From a bacterium (lineage in GTDB: Bacteria > CLD3 > SB21), in the NCBI GenBank assembly GCA_019695335.1, contig JAIBAF010000026.1:1-45954 (forward strand): 45,954 nucleotides of DNA. The letters run 5' to 3'. Both the position numbers and the translations under genes were made by a program. Positions within the stretch are counted from its first letter, which is position 1, and each line of letters begins with the position of its first letter. Positions 1 to 10,729 of this stretch are shown piece after piece. The notes beneath the pieces were generated by a model. The model was not told the origin of the DNA. It saw only the letters and a program-made list of their open reading frames with translations, and made no database searches.

Positions 1-247
1 TTCATTAGCATCGCGAACTTGAGTTGCTAATCGTGTCCAACTGTCAACCCATTTTTTTTCGACGGATAATTCCTGCATGATCTGTTGTGCACGCTGATTA
101 TCATTCCAGAAATCAGGCGCCGATGACTCATGTTCAAGCCTGGCTATCTTAGTTTGCCGGTTATCGACGTCAAAGATACCTCCGCATCTCATTGACTTTT
201 GATTGTGCGGACTCAAGCAATGATTCTAATTCAGACATCGAAATCAT
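1..247 (-). CDS. prfB: Peptide chain release factor 2, 5' part, with programmed +1 frameshift (runs off the left edge)
   Basis: RF2 recognises UGA and UAA stop codons and releases the finished peptide. Only the N-terminal part is present. The zero frame starts at ATG 247 (SD AAGGAA about 5 nt upstream; a second ATG at 238 is less well spaced) and reads MISMSELESLLESA...MRRYL, then hits TGA at 172-170. Reading continues after +1 slippage on CTT as DVDNRQTKIARLEHE, then APDFWNDNQRAQQIMQEL, which fits the family pattern around 'APDFWDD..AAQ' in the RF2 N-terminal helical domain. The slippage site has the canonical layout: GGAGG, three bases, CTT, TGA, C. Known biology: low RF2 lets ribosomes pause at UGA and shift, giving autoregulation. 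A normal gene finder would split or miss this gene. Confidence 0.93.
169..185 (-). promoter_or_regulatory. prfB programmed +1 ribosomal frameshift site
   Basis: Read on the minus strand this is GCGGAGGTATCTTTGAC. It holds an internal Shine-Dalgarno-like GGAGG (184-180), a 3-nt spacer TAT, the slippery CTT codon (175-173) and an in-frame TGA (172-170) followed by C. The same arrangement and spacing drive RF2 autoregulation in E. coli. Skipping T172 restores the RF2 frame at GAC (171-169). Confidence 0.92.
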
Positions 248-329
248 AAAAATTCCTTACGAAAAATTAATGTTTTTTTCAAAAAACCGACGCAAAGTAT
301 CAAAAATAAGATGAAAAGTCAAAAAATAA

Positions 330-359
330 AAAGGCCGGAAGAAATTCTATCCGGCCTTT
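330..359 (-). terminator. Rho-independent terminator of glnA
   Basis: Perfect 10-bp stem AAAGGCCGGA (330-339) with TCCGGCCTTT (350-359) and a 10-nt loop. On the minus strand it is followed by a T-rich tract (TTTATTTTTT). It lies 20 bases past the glnA stop and separates glnA from prfB. Confidence 0.88.
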
Positions 360-379
360 CTTATGCGATGTCATCGTTT

Positions 380-1801
380 TTAAATATCAAAATAAAGCGC
401 AAATTCATAAGGATGAGGACGCAAACGCAAGGCATTAACTTCTTGTTCAGTTTTGTATTGAATCCATGTTTCAATCACATCTTCTGAAAAAACCTCACCT
501 TTCATAAGAAAGTCATGATCGTTTTCCAGCGCTTTCAATGCTTCATCAAGCGAAGCACACGTAGAAGGTACTTTGGCAAGTTCTTCCGGTTTCAAGTCAT
601 AGATATTTTTATCTAAAGGATCGCCGGGATGAATTTTATTAATAACTCCGTCTAGTCCGGCCATCAGCATGGCTGAAAACGCCAGATACGGATTACAAGA
701 CGGATCCGGGCAACGGTATTCAATACGTTTAGCTTTCGGGCTTGCCGAATACATCGGTATCCGAACCGCCGCACTGCGATTGCTTTGTGAGTATGCCAAA
801 TTCACCGGAGCTTCAAATCCTGGAGTCAAACGTTTGTAAGAGTTGGTCGTTGGATTGGTCAGTGCATTTAGAGCTTTAGTATGTTTGAGAATACCACCTA
901 TAAAATATAACGCGGTCTCGCTCAACCCCGCGTATTGATTCCCTGCAAACAGCGGTTGACCAGACTTCCACAAACTCATGTGAACGTGCATCCCGCTGCC
1001 ATTATCCCCAAACAATGGCTTTGGCATAAACGTCACTGTTTTTCCATGACGGAAAGCAATATTGCGAATAATATATTTGAATAACATCAACTGATCGGCG
1101 CATACACGCAATGCATTGAAACGAAAATCGATCTCAGCTTGCCCGCCCGTCGCTACTTCATGATGCTGGCGCTCCACCTGTATGCCACATTCCTGCAATA
1201 CTATCATCATCTCATTGCGAAGATTCTGGAATCGATCGGTTGGCGGAACTGGGAAATAACCTTCTTTATTTCTAGTCTTGTAGGCCAAATTCGGACTTTC
1301 TTCGCGCCCGCGAGTCCAAACACCTTCAACAGAATCCAAAAAATAAAATCCGGAATTTTGAGTTTGATCAAAACGGGCTTCATCAAAAATAAAAAATTCT
1401 GCTTCCGGACCAAAATAAGCTGTATCAGCGATACCAGTCGACTTTAAATAGTTCTCAGCGGCCACTGCAATTCCGCGCGGGCAACGGCGGAATCGCTCTT
1501 TGGTCAATGGTTCATGGACATCCCCGATCAAACTTAAAGTCGTTGGCGTCATGAACGGATCGATAAAAGCGCTGGTGGCATCAGGAATGATCAACATATC
1601 GCTTTCATTGATTGCTTTCCACCCGCGAATACTTGAGCCGTCAAATCCAAGACCGTGTTCAAAAATTTCTTCATTTAATTCCTCCACTGGCACGCTGAAA
1701 TGCTGCCATATTCCGATGAAATCCATAAACTTGAAATCAATTACGCGAACATTTTTCTGTTTCGCCAGTTCAAACACCTTCTTCACAGCATCACTACTCA
1801 T
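380..1801 (-). CDS. glnA: Type I glutamine synthetase
   Basis: This cytoplasmic dodecamer makes glutamine from glutamate, ammonia and ATP, the main ammonium assimilation step. Its 473 aa match the GSI length. Visible signatures are the N-terminal beta-grasp with [12 protein letters not shown], the metal and substrate motifs [11 protein letters not shown] and [16 protein letters not shown], the ATP-site segment [18 protein letters not shown], and NRSAAVRIP with [16 protein letters not shown]. The KNIYDL motif keeps the tyrosine (about Tyr401) that is adenylylated by GlnE in other bacteria, so GSI-beta-type control is possible; no glnE is in view. The SD AGGAG sits 7 nt before the ATG. glnB lies just upstream on the same strand but behind a strong hairpin, so glnA is either made by read-through or from its own promoter, which I could not identify. 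Confidence 0.97.
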   Translation of the reverse strand: MSSDAVKKVFELAKQKNVRVIDFKFMDFIGIWQHFSVPVEELNEEIFEHGLGFDGSSIRGWKAINESDMLIIPDATSAFIDPFMTPTTLSLIGDVHEPLTKERFRRCPRGIAVAAENYLKSTGIADTAYFGPEAEFFIFDEARFDQTQNSGFYFLDSVEGVWTRGREESPNLAYKTRNKEGYFPVPPTDRFQNLRNEMMIVLQECGIQVERQHHEVATGGQAEIDFRFNALRVCADQLMLFKYIIRNIAFRHGKTVTFMPKPLFGDNGSGMHVHMSLWKSGQPLFAGNQYAGLSETALYFIGGILKHTKALNALTNPTTNSYKRLTPGFEAPVNLAYSQSNRSAAVRIPMYSASPKAKRIEYRCPDPSCNPYLAFSAMLMAGLDGVINKIHPGDPLDKNIYDLKPEELAKVPSTCASLDEALKALENDHDFLMKGEVFSEDVIETWIQYKTEQEVNALRLRPHPYEFALYFDI

Positions 1802-1867
1802 TGAATTACTCCTGTTATTTTTGTGTTATAGGATTATTAATTAAAAAGTTACTAATAAAAATAAAAT

Positions 1868-1892
1868 GCCCCTTTCCGTTTTGGAAAGGGGC
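1868..1892 (-). terminator. Terminator between glnB and glnA
   Basis: Perfect 10-bp stem GCCCCTTTCC (1868-1877) with GGAAAGGGGC (1883-1892) and a 5-nt loop. On the minus strand it is followed by ATTTTATTTTTATT. It sits 76 bases past the glnB stop and upstream of glnA, so it should end or attenuate the omp-glnB transcript. Confidence 0.82.
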
Positions 1893-1967
1893 TAAAATCC
1901 CTATAAAGCTTTTTTAGTTAAAAACCGAAGAATCGGTATCGGAAACTTCCTTCGTCGGTGACGAAGG

Positions 1968-3520
<1,553 letters not shown>

Positions 3521-3615
3521 AACTCCTCCGTTTTTAGCCCATTCGTTCTTTTGGAGAAATAAGTAATAGAAATTTTGCACAGAAATGATTGATGAGGACT
3601 TTTTTTAATGACTGT

Positions 3616-3644
3616 AAAATAAACAATTGCAAAAGCTTTGTCAA
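3616..3644 (-). promoter_or_regulatory. Sigma70-type promoter for the omp-glnB operon
   Basis: On the minus strand: TTGACA (3644-3639), 17-nt spacer, TATTTT (3621-3616). The -35 is a perfect consensus. The predicted start near 3608 leaves a leader of about 90 nt before ATG 3520. Confidence 0.75.
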
Positions 3645-3720
3645 GGTGTTTTTTAACAGCCAACGACTTCATTGGCTTGTACGATTTATCGGAGATTTCA
3701 GTCAAATTAAACCAAATAAA

Positions 3721-3749
3721 AAAGCGGGAAACTTGTATTTACCCGCTTT
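3721..3749 (-). terminator. Terminator of the exporter operon
   Basis: 8-bp stem AAAGCGGG (3721-3728) with CCCGCTTT (3742-3749). On the minus strand it is followed by TTTTATTTGG. It lies 28 bases past the stop of the last permease gene. Confidence 0.8.
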
Positions 3750-3776
3750 ATCTGGCTTCGACTTTAAATTTTGAAA

Positions 3777-5027
3777 TTACTCATACCTCAAAGACTCGAT
3801 AGGATCGAGTTTCGATGCTTTGGATGCCGGCCACATTCCGAAAATGATTCCAATAAAACTACAGAAAATCAACCCTCCGAAAGCCCAATCGTATGGAATA
3901 GTAACTGGAACACTCATTAGAACACTAACAATATTGCCTATTCCAACGCCAACGCCAATTCCAATCAAACCACCAATTTCACACAAAACTACTGCCTCGA
4001 TCAAAAATTGCATCATAATATTACCACGAGTAGCGCCGATCGCTTTTCGGATGCCAATTTCTTTTGTACGTTCCGTGACCGAAACCAACATTATGTTCAT
4101 GATTCCAATCCCTGCTACGATCAGCGAAATTCCCCCCATTGCAATTGCTACTAATTTAATAACTGCCGTCATTTCTCCGAAAGCTTTGATCATACTATCG
4201 TTTGAAAAAAAGTCAAAATCATCTTCTTCAAGAGGCTTTACGTTGCGGGCAACCCGTAATACTCCTCGTACTTCCTCTATCACATCCTCCAAGATAGCTC
4301 CGGGTTTTGCCTTTACCGTAATATTGACTGAACGATCAAATCCTTCTTTATCTTTTAAACCAAATTGGTCAACGAAAGCCGTAATCGGAATACACGCGCT
4401 GTTGTCGCCTGATCCTGAAGGGCCATCACCCAATTCCTCATACACTCCAATTACTGTATATTTATGGCCGTTAATCTTTATGATTTGATCTATCGGATCT
4501 TTAAACGGAAACAGCTTTGCAACGATTCTTGACCCAATCACAATAACATTACGACCAACCTTAATATCTTCTTCGTTGATGAAACGCCCAACCGATACTA
4601 ATTGATTATTATTAATTTGAAATTCAGGAGTGCCTCCAGCCAATGACACGTTATTATTCGTTTTGAGATCCTCATGAGCAAGCGTTGCTGGCTGCTCCCA
4701 CAATTCTGCTCCGACCAATTCTGCATCTTTAACGCGCTCGCGAATTAAATCAGCTTGTTCGATCGTTAACGGTTTTCGCCGCATAATCTTACGCCAATTT
4801 GTGCCGGGACCTCCAATCGCTGGCCATTTCTGAACCTGAAAAACTCCCGAACCCAGACGACTCATGTCCGTTTCCATTTTCGTTTGGACGATCTTGATAG
4901 CGGTCATTACGGCAATGATCGATGCAACACCGGCAACAATTCCAACCAGCGTTAACAGCGAACGTAACTTGTTGGTCACAACGGCTGTCATCGCCATTTT
5001 GATACTTTCGAACCAATCCATTCGCAT
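3777..5027 (-). CDS. MacB-type ABC exporter permease, second of two (FtsX family)
   Basis: Inner-membrane permease of a tripartite efflux system. I start it at ATG 5027 (MRMDWFESIK, SD AAGG), giving 416 aa; a TTG nine bases upstream is the alternative. The layout is typical of MacB/FtsX: an N-terminal transmembrane helix (SLLTLVGIVAGVASIIAVM), a large periplasmic MacB_PCD domain (about residues 45-270), then three C-terminal helices with the family signature SVTERTKEIGIRKAIGATRG and a last LDPIESLRYE. No ATPase domain is attached; the ATPase is the separate gene at 6313-7038. It is 24 nt downstream of a paralogous permease (5052-6290) that ends in nearly the same motif, so the two probably form a heterodimer around an ATPase dimer. 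Substrate unknown. Confidence 0.9.
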   Translation of the reverse strand: MRMDWFESIKMAMTAVVTNKLRSLLTLVGIVAGVASIIAVMTAIKIVQTKMETDMSRLGSGVFQVQKWPAIGGPGTNWRKIMRRKPLTIEQADLIRERVKDAELVGAELWEQPATLAHEDLKTNNNVSLAGGTPEFQINNNQLVSVGRFINEEDIKVGRNVIVIGSRIVAKLFPFKDPIDQIIKINGHKYTVIGVYEELGDGPSGSGDNSACIPITAFVDQFGLKDKEGFDRSVNITVKAKPGAILEDVIEEVRGVLRVARNVKPLEEDDFDFFSNDSMIKAFGEMTAVIKLVAIAMGGISLIVAGIGIMNIMLVSVTERTKEIGIRKAIGATRGNIMMQFLIEAVVLCEIGGLIGIGVGVGIGNIVSVLMSVPVTIPYDWAFGGLIFCSFIGIIFGMWPASKASKLDPIESLRYE

Positions 5028-5051
5028 AACAATCAACCTTGTTGTTTTAAA

Positions 5052-6290
5052 TTATTCATAACGCAAAGCATCGATCGGATCTAGCCGTGATGCTTTCAGA
5101 GCCGGAAAGAATCCGGACATAATGCCGACTGAAACCGCAATAACTATCGCTATAATAACGATACCAAGAGACAGAGTAGCCGTAAAGAAAATATTAATGA
5201 CCCAGCTTAACGCATACGATAACAGCAATGCAATAACACAACCAATCAAACAAATCATCGATGCTTCAAAGAGAAATTGAACTAATATCGTTCTTCTTTT
5301 GGCGCCTATGGCTTTGCGAATACCAATTTCCTTAGTTCGTTCCGTAACAGAAACAAACATAATATTCATTACGCCAATACCACCGACAAATAATGAAATA
5401 CTTGTAATCAACACGCCGATTACGCCAACAACTCCCATAATACTGTCATAGACTTTAGTGAAGGTGTCTTGACGATTGATAGAGAAGTTTTCTTCTTGTA
5501 CTGGTGATAATTTTCTGATTTTACGCATCGCACCGGTAATTTCTTCTTCCGTATCACTCATCGTTTGGGGGCCGAATGTTTTTACGGCTAATTGCAAACC
5601 ACGTTGTTTACCAAAACATTTCAGAAATGTTGTAATGGGTATCGACACCTGGATATCCAGATTTGGGCCTCCTAATCCCCCCAAAAAACGGCCCTGTTTT
5701 TCCATAACCCCAACCACTCTAAAATTATAAGCTCCCACCCGTAGTCGTCGGCCGATCGGATCTTTATTTTTGAAAAGTTTTTCTTTAATCTCCGATCCAA
5801 TCACACAAATAAATTTCGCATTTTTGACGTCCATTGCATTGATATAACGCCCAAATTCAGGCAATGCGGATGACGTAAATAATTCCTTATTGGTCGTGCC
5901 ACGAATAAAAACATCTTCCAAAGTTTCCGACTCGAATTTAATCATTCGGGTTGTTCCCACAGAAGGATTGACAGCAACTACTTTATCGCTAAGCGCCTTT
6001 TCAAGTTTTTCACTTTCCTCAAGTGTAATTTGTCGCCGATTGCGGTATTTCCACCAGTCGTCCATGATGAGCCATGGCATTCTCGAAACATATAGAACAT
6101 CTGAACCCAATGCTGATAATTGAGACTGAAATGAATTTTTCATCCCGACCATAACAGTCATCGTTGTCGAGACCGCAGTAATACCGATAACGATGCCAAG
6201 GGTTGTTAAAAAACCACGCGCTTTATTGGCCCGAATTGCTGTTAAAGCAATTTTGAATGCCTCGCTGATTTCATATACTAATCGTCTCAT
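5052..6290 (-). CDS. MacB-type ABC exporter permease, first of two (FtsX family)
   Basis: Partner permease of the gene downstream, 412 aa. It begins MRRLVYEISEAFKIALTAI, followed by the first membrane helix (GFLTTLGIVIGITAVSTTM), a periplasmic domain of about 220 residues, and three C-terminal helices containing SVTERTKEIGIRKAIGAKRR and the terminal LDPIDALRYE. Similarity to the 3777-5027 product is clear in the membrane parts but low in the periplasmic part, which suggests old duplication followed by division of labour. It follows the ATPase gene by 22 nt. By family knowledge, such permeases work by mechanotransmission, driving substrate from the periplasm through TolC. Confidence 0.9.
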   Translation of the reverse strand: MRRLVYEISEAFKIALTAIRANKARGFLTTLGIVIGITAVSTTMTVMVGMKNSFQSQLSALGSDVLYVSRMPWLIMDDWWKYRNRRQITLEESEKLEKALSDKVVAVNPSVGTTRMIKFESETLEDVFIRGTTNKELFTSSALPEFGRYINAMDVKNAKFICVIGSEIKEKLFKNKDPIGRRLRVGAYNFRVVGVMEKQGRFLGGLGGPNLDIQVSIPITTFLKCFGKQRGLQLAVKTFGPQTMSDTEEEITGAMRKIRKLSPVQEENFSINRQDTFTKVYDSIMGVVGVIGVLITSISLFVGGIGVMNIMFVSVTERTKEIGIRKAIGAKRRTILVQFLFEASMICLIGCVIALLLSYALSWVINIFFTATLSLGIVIIAIVIAVSVGIMSGFFPALKASRLDPIDALRYE

Positions 6291-6312
6291 TGTTTTTCCG
6301 TAATGTTGAGCG

Positions 6313-7038
6313 TTACGCTTCCGAGTGATCTACTAAAACTTTTTTGAATACCTTACGACCGGTAATTTTTTCATCAATCTCCACAACGCCATCCTTCAAT
6401 CTTACCACACGCCGTGCATGGGAAGCAATATCTTCTTCATGGGTAACTAAGATGATAGTTTGGCCGGCTTTGTATAAATCTTCAAACACCATCATGATTT
6501 CTTCACCGGTTTTCGAGTCGAGATTTCCTGTCGGCTCATCGGCTAAAATGATCGCAGGGTTATTGACCAGAGCACGCGCAATTGCCACACGTTGACGTTG
6601 GCCACCGGAAAGTTCATTAGGCTTATGTTTCATACGCTCGCCCAACCCTACTTTTTCAATGGCTTCTACAGTACGTTTACGCCGCTCAGGCGCGGACATT
6701 CCGGCATAAATCATCGGAAGCTCGACATTGTGAAATACATTTGATCGCGGAATCAGATTAAAATTCTGAAAAACAAATCCGATCTTACGGTTACGTATTT
6801 CTGCCAATTGATCGTCCGACATATTCGCTACGTCTTCGCCTTCGAAAAAATATTCTCCGGAAGTCGGCGTATCAAGGCATCCGATCACATTCATCAATGT
6901 GGACTTACCGGATCCCGATGGCCCCATTAATGCAATATACTCGTTTTTCTGAACGCTCAATGACACGCCTCGTAATGCATGAACCTCTTCGGTTCCTATT
7001 CTATATAATTTAGTAATATTTCGTATGTCAATTACCAT
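6313..7038 (-). CDS. ABC exporter ATP-binding protein (MacB/LolD family)
   Basis: Cytoplasmic ATPase that powers the two permeases downstream, 241 aa. Clear motifs are Walker [10 protein letters not shown] (about 39-47), Q-loop [10 protein letters not shown], signature [15 protein letters not shown] (about 142), Walker [14 protein letters not shown] and the switch histidine in LVTHE. It has the MacB/LolD hallmark [19 protein letters not shown]. The start [15 protein letters not shown] is preceded by AAAGG on the minus strand. It sits between the adaptor gene (35 nt away) and the first permease (22 nt), as in macAB operons. LolD, the lipoprotein-release ATPase, is a close relative, but the adjacent adaptor and TolC favour an exporter. 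Confidence 0.93.
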   Translation of the reverse strand: MVIDIRNITKLYRIGTEEVHALRGVSLSVQKNEYIALMGPSGSGKSTLMNVIGCLDTPTSGEYFFEGEDVANMSDDQLAEIRNRKIGFVFQNFNLIPRSNVFHNVELPMIYAGMSAPERRKRTVEAIEKVGLGERMKHKPNELSGGQRQRVAIARALVNNPAIILADEPTGNLDSKTGEEIMMVFEDLYKAGQTIILVTHEEDIASHARRVVRLKDGVVEIDEKITGRKVFKKVLVDHSEA

Positions 7039-7073
7039 GACGGTTTTTCCTTTTTATCGGCATTTACGCTTTT

Positions 7074-8366
7074 TTATTTTTCATCGCCTTCAGAACTACC
7101 AAATTTTTTAGTCTTTTTTTCATTATCCACTTTAACTTTGGATCCGTTCTCAAGCAATTTACTGATTGCACGGTAGCTGCCGACCACCACTTCATCGTTT
7201 TCTTTGAGCCCTTCGATAATTTCTATATGTGATTCGCTTTGAATTCCTGTTTTAACGGCCTTTGCAACCGATACGCCATTTTCAATTACAAATACGACTT
7301 CCACAACACCATCTTTATTCGGAACAAATTCATTAGCCGTATCGTTGGCGATCGCCGCGTCTTTTTCAACGCCTTCTTTTCGTTTTAATTTTTCAGGTTC
7401 ACGTACGGTGACACATTGAATCGGCACATTCAAAACACTATTGCGAACATCGGTTGTAATGTCGGCGGTTGTCGACATACCCGGACGTAATACATCGAGA
7501 TTTTCAGCCAACGCAATCTTGACTTCAAATTCCGTTTTTTCTTCCTGAGTACCGGCAGCTTTAACATTGGCGCTGTTGGCAATCTCGGTTACAAAGCCAT
7601 TAATGTAGCGTCCGGTCAACGCATCGACTTCAATTTTCGCAGAATCACCAATATTAATTGCAATCACATCATTCTCATCAACATTCACACGTGCTTCCAT
7701 CTGAGCCAAATTAGCTACTACCATGATGACATCTTGTGAAAATTGTGAGCCTAGTGCAATTTCACCGGCTTCTTTATTTAATTGACTGACGGTTCCATCA
7801 ATCGGAGCATAGATTTCGGTTTTATTCAGATTATCCATTGTTTGCGCTAATTGTGCTTCCGCTGCTTGTACCTGGCTTTCGGCTGATGCCAGAGTAGACT
7901 GAGCCGTCAATAGCGCGGCAGTGGCAGTTTGCATTTCAGCCTCCGCAGCCAATTTCTTTTCGAATAATCCTTTGACGCGGTCGTGGTCCTGTTGCGCTTT
8001 TTGAAGGTTCGCTTTCGCATTCATGACTTGCGATTGCGTACGAAGCACTTCGGCTTTAGTCTGATTCACAGCCGCTTCATAATTCGTACGATCGAGCGAG
8101 ACCAACACCTGTCCTTTTTTTACTTTGTCGCCTTCTTTCACGTACATTCGCATAATCTTGGCGCTGACGTTGGAACTGATCTTGACGTCCGTAACCGGCT
8201 GAATTTTTCCGGATGCACTGACCGTTTTGATCACATCGCCCCGTTTGACTTTTTCAGTCTGTACTTCGGTCGATTCCTCTTTTTTGTTACTTAGATTGAA
8301 TACGACCACCGCGGTTATAACCACGGCTAGGATACTACCGATAAGTATCTTTTTCTTTTTCGACAT
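7074..8366 (-). CDS. Periplasmic adaptor subunit, MacA/HlyD family
   Basis: Links the inner-membrane permeases to TolC across the periplasm. The 430-aa protein has an N-terminal membrane anchor (KILIGSILAVVITAVVVFNL), a split biotinyl-lipoyl domain (GKIQPVTDVKISSNVSAKI ... IYAPIDGTVSQL), a long alpha-helical hairpin between them (about residues 95-175, rich in Ala/Gln/Lys heptads, used to contact TolC), then beta-barrel and membrane-proximal domains. A charged tail (KKTKKFGSSEGDEK) ends it. Order and spacing (TolC gene 51 nt upstream, ATPase gene 35 nt downstream) make a five-gene operon. Whether it exports antibiotics, toxins, peptides or lipids cannot be told from the sequence. Confidence 0.93.
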   Translation of the reverse strand: MSKKKKILIGSILAVVITAVVVFNLSNKKEESTEVQTEKVKRGDVIKTVSASGKIQPVTDVKISSNVSAKIMRMYVKEGDKVKKGQVLVSLDRTNYEAAVNQTKAEVLRTQSQVMNAKANLQKAQQDHDRVKGLFEKKLAAEAEMQTATAALLTAQSTLASAESQVQAAEAQLAQTMDNLNKTEIYAPIDGTVSQLNKEAGEIALGSQFSQDVIMVVANLAQMEARVNVDENDVIAINIGDSAKIEVDALTGRYINGFVTEIANSANVKAAGTQEEKTEFEVKIALAENLDVLRPGMSTTADITTDVRNSVLNVPIQCVTVREPEKLKRKEGVEKDAAIANDTANEFVPNKDGVVEVVFVIENGVSVAKAVKTGIQSESHIEIIEGLKENDEVVVGSYRAISKLLENGSKVKVDNEKKTKKFGSSEGDEK

Positions 8367-8417
8367 ACGTATACTCCCTGCTTAAAAAGTATAATTGTCT
8401 GTTTATAGTTTATAAAA

Positions 8418-9731
8418 TTATTTAGTTTCGATCGCACCTACGGCTATATTAAACTGTTGCTTTGCATATAGGAAATCATAAACGGCCTGAATATGATTAG
8501 CCTCGGCTTGAGCATAACTTGCATTGGCCGTGATCTGATCCAAAATGGTTCCCGCACCGAGATTGTATTTTTCCGTCGCTAGCCGTAAATCTTCTTTAGC
8601 CGAATTAACATTTTCTTCGGAGAGTTTTACATTTTCATATGACGTTTGCAAATTCAGTAGCGCTATTTTAATGTTTAGAGCAACTTGCCGGCGCGTATTC
8701 TCAAGGTTGCTTTTTGCTGTTTGTACGCTTTGATCCGCACGAATAACGCTTGCAGACGTTTGAAAACCATTGAAAATCGGCATGCTAAAATTTAAGCCAA
8801 CACTAACGCGATCATTGGCGCCTATTTCTTTAAAGCTGCCCGGTCTGAAAGCGTCGGACCAGCTATAATCGGCAAACGCTGACAACGTAGGAAAGAATCC
8901 GCTACGGGCATTCCTGAGTGAAGCACGTGAACTTTCGACCTTCTTAATGCTCGCTAAATAATCTTTACGTTGTTCCAGCGCCTTCGAAAAAGCTTTGTCA
9001 AAGTTATACTCGGACGCATCGAATGTAACATCCAAACCCAGATCCTTCAATTCAACTTGTGTATTGACGTCAATTCCAATCAAACTATTCAGGCTTGCTT
9101 TGGAAGTATTTAAATTATTTTTTGAACGATTAAGCGCTAACCGATCAGAACCTACCTGAACTTTTTGCTTGTATACATCCGAAAGAATTTGCGCACCTAA
9201 ACGATTACGTTCTTCGAGACGTTTAAGTTGTTCCTCGCTGCGTTTTAAATTTTCTTCGCTGACGCGCAACAATTGTTGATTTTTTAAGACATCAAAATAC
9301 GATTTATGAACTTGTAATGCGACGTCTTGCTTAGTGTTTTCGTAAGTGAACTGAGCTGAACTTTCATCTAACCGTGCTTGCTTCATTTCTCCAAACTTCT
9401 TAAACCCGTCAAACAATACATAATTGGCCGACAATGAATACGAATATCTTTCGGCACTTTCTTTTACACCACTGTTAGTAACAAACGTGCTTTTTTCATC
9501 GGCCAAACTGTATTGAGCATTCAAATCTACCGTCGGAAGGTTATTACCCCAAGTTTTAGGCAAAACATCCGCAACAGCCGCATTATAAGTATTTTGTGCA
9601 GTAATGACCTGAATGTTATTCTTCATGGCAATTGCCAAGGCTTCATCGAGCGTAAGAGTTATCTTCTCTTGCGCTGAAGCCCCTAAGGTCATCACCATTG
9701 TCATCAATAATAAATGAATAGTTTTTTTCAT
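8418..9731 (-). CDS. TolC-family outer-membrane efflux protein
   Basis: Trimeric outer-membrane channel-tunnel of the export system. The 437-aa protein has a signal peptide (MKKTIHLLLMTMVMTLGASAQ) followed by two structural repeats of the OEP family. Each has long coiled-coil helices (LRVSEENLKRSEEQLKRLEE and VKLSEENVNSAKEDLRLATE) and short beta-strand segments (NLPTVDLNAQYSL, FFPTLSAFADYSW). The repeated motif 'RxxLGAxxxxD' (ERNRLGAQILSD; EKYNLGAGTILD) is the family signature. It is the first gene of the exporter operon, with SD GGAGAAGGAACA just before the ATG and a plausible promoter at 9795-9822. Confidence 0.94.
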   Translation of the reverse strand: MKKTIHLLLMTMVMTLGASAQEKITLTLDEALAIAMKNNIQVITAQNTYNAAVADVLPKTWGNNLPTVDLNAQYSLADEKSTFVTNSGVKESAERYSYSLSANYVLFDGFKKFGEMKQARLDESSAQFTYENTKQDVALQVHKSYFDVLKNQQLLRVSEENLKRSEEQLKRLEERNRLGAQILSDVYKQKVQVGSDRLALNRSKNNLNTSKASLNSLIGIDVNTQVELKDLGLDVTFDASEYNFDKAFSKALEQRKDYLASIKKVESSRASLRNARSGFFPTLSAFADYSWSDAFRPGSFKEIGANDRVSVGLNFSMPIFNGFQTSASVIRADQSVQTAKSNLENTRRQVALNIKIALLNLQTSYENVKLSEENVNSAKEDLRLATEKYNLGAGTILDQITANASYAQAEANHIQAVYDFLYAKQQFNIAVGAIETK

Positions 9732-9794
9732 TGTTCCTTCTCCTCGCTTGAAAAGTATGCCTGTATTTTTAAATCACTCTTGTATTCGTTATGA

Positions 9795-9822
9795 ATCTTA
9801 TTTTGTTTCATTTTTCGTTCAA
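9795..9822 (-). promoter_or_regulatory. Candidate promoter for the tolC-led exporter operon
   Basis: On the minus strand: TTGAAC (9822-9817), 16-nt spacer, TAAGAT (9800-9795). It matches the consensus at four of six and four of six positions. It lies about 65 bases upstream of the tolC-like start, past the 9902-9929 terminator of the preceding gene. Confidence 0.42.
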
Positions 9823-9901
9823 AAAAAAATATGAAAATACCCGATTATCGCCAGATTAGACCATTTCGAAGCCCGAAAGTTGCAAACGATAAAAATAAAA
9901 A

Positions 9902-9929
9902 GCTCCTTTGAATCCATATTCAAAGGAGC
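9902..9929 (-). terminator. Terminator of the bacilliredoxin-oxidoreductase-YIP1 operon
   Basis: Perfect 12-bp stem GCTCCTTTGAAT (9902-9913) with ATTCAAAGGAGC (9918-9929) and a 4-nt loop. On the minus strand it is followed by TTTTTATTTTTAT. It lies 21 bases beyond the stop at 9951. Confidence 0.92.
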
Positions 9930-9950
9930 CCGTTTAAAAACATCATTATT

Positions 9951-10685
9951 TTATCCGAAATTCACCCCAAGCGCGGCTAAACCTGTTCCGAAAAGCACCC
10001 ATACAAACCATAGCCCGAAAACCAACCCAGCCGATTTACCCTTCGAAAATCCGAAAAGCAGCGAGATGCCGATAACCAACACTGCTAACTGCCAGAATGT
10101 AAATAGGTCGAATTTACTCAAAAACGTATACATTGCCGAACGAGTCTGATCCGCCGCGACAAATAGCCCTAAGCCGGTATCAACCCGCAACGTGGAGTTA
10201 ACAAACATGATCGGCACCTTCACCAACGTCGCCAGAATATCAATCATCATACTATATCCAAAAATAGATAGAACTTGCATATAAGTCGCTTTTCCGCCAA
10301 GTACATTGTTGCCGCCGATCATTAGAAAAACGGCTCCAATAAAATACATACTTAGAATGCCGACAAGACCGATCACATATCCTACTACCCAAAAACCTTT
10401 CATCATCTGAGTCTGCTGTTCGATGACTTGTTCTTTTTGGCTGTCAGGAACACGGTCACTTTTCATGATCTGAGTACGCACTGCTTTGATCTGCTCGGTT
10501 TGAATAATATCCTTCAACAAAATGCCCGAACTCAGAAACAGAATAATTGTCACGATTACCGGCGTAATCCAATCAGGCTTTGCTATTAAGTAATTAAACG
10601 TCTCTGACGGGCTCAAAAATACATTTAAAATTCGGCTGAAGACATTCATTTCCTCAGCGGACGTTGGCTCCGTTTGGGTTTCCAT
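9951..10685 (-). CDS. YIP1-family integral membrane protein
   Basis: 244-aa inner-membrane protein. The N-terminus (about residues 12-35, MNVFSRILNVFLSPSETFNYL) carries the start typical of bacterial Yip1-domain proteins, where 'fxnPxetf' is followed by a tryptophan-containing loop and five membrane helices. Helices are visible near 42-58, 97-125, 138-160, 193-213 and 219-240. The loop between helices 1 and 2 is charged (QIKAVRTQIMKSDRVPDSQ). Function in bacteria is unknown. It is last in a unit behind the oxidoreductase (44 nt gap) and directly precedes a strong terminator. Its SD is GGAGGAAG. Confidence 0.78.
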   Translation of the reverse strand: METQTEPTSAEEMNVFSRILNVFLSPSETFNYLIAKPDWITPVIVTIILFLSSGILLKDIIQTEQIKAVRTQIMKSDRVPDSQKEQVIEQQTQMMKGFWVVGYVIGLVGILSMYFIGAVFLMIGGNNVLGGKATYMQVLSIFGYSMMIDILATLVKVPIMFVNSTLRVDTGLGLFVAADQTRSAMYTFLSKFDLFTFWQLAVLVIGISLLFGFSKGKSAGLVFGLWFVWVLFGTGLAALGVNFG

Positions 10686-10729
10686 ACTACTTCCTCCTCC
10701 ATTTTTTTAAATTGCTTGGACAATCTTCT

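Noticed and set aside
1949-1967. 8-bp hairpin directly after the glnB stop
   Set aside because: No T-tract follows; the stronger hairpin at 1868-1892 is the terminator.
3820-4488. Long open frame opposite the second permease gene
   Set aside because: It is antisense to a well-supported FtsX permease, has no family features and is proline/isoleucine-rich shadow coding.
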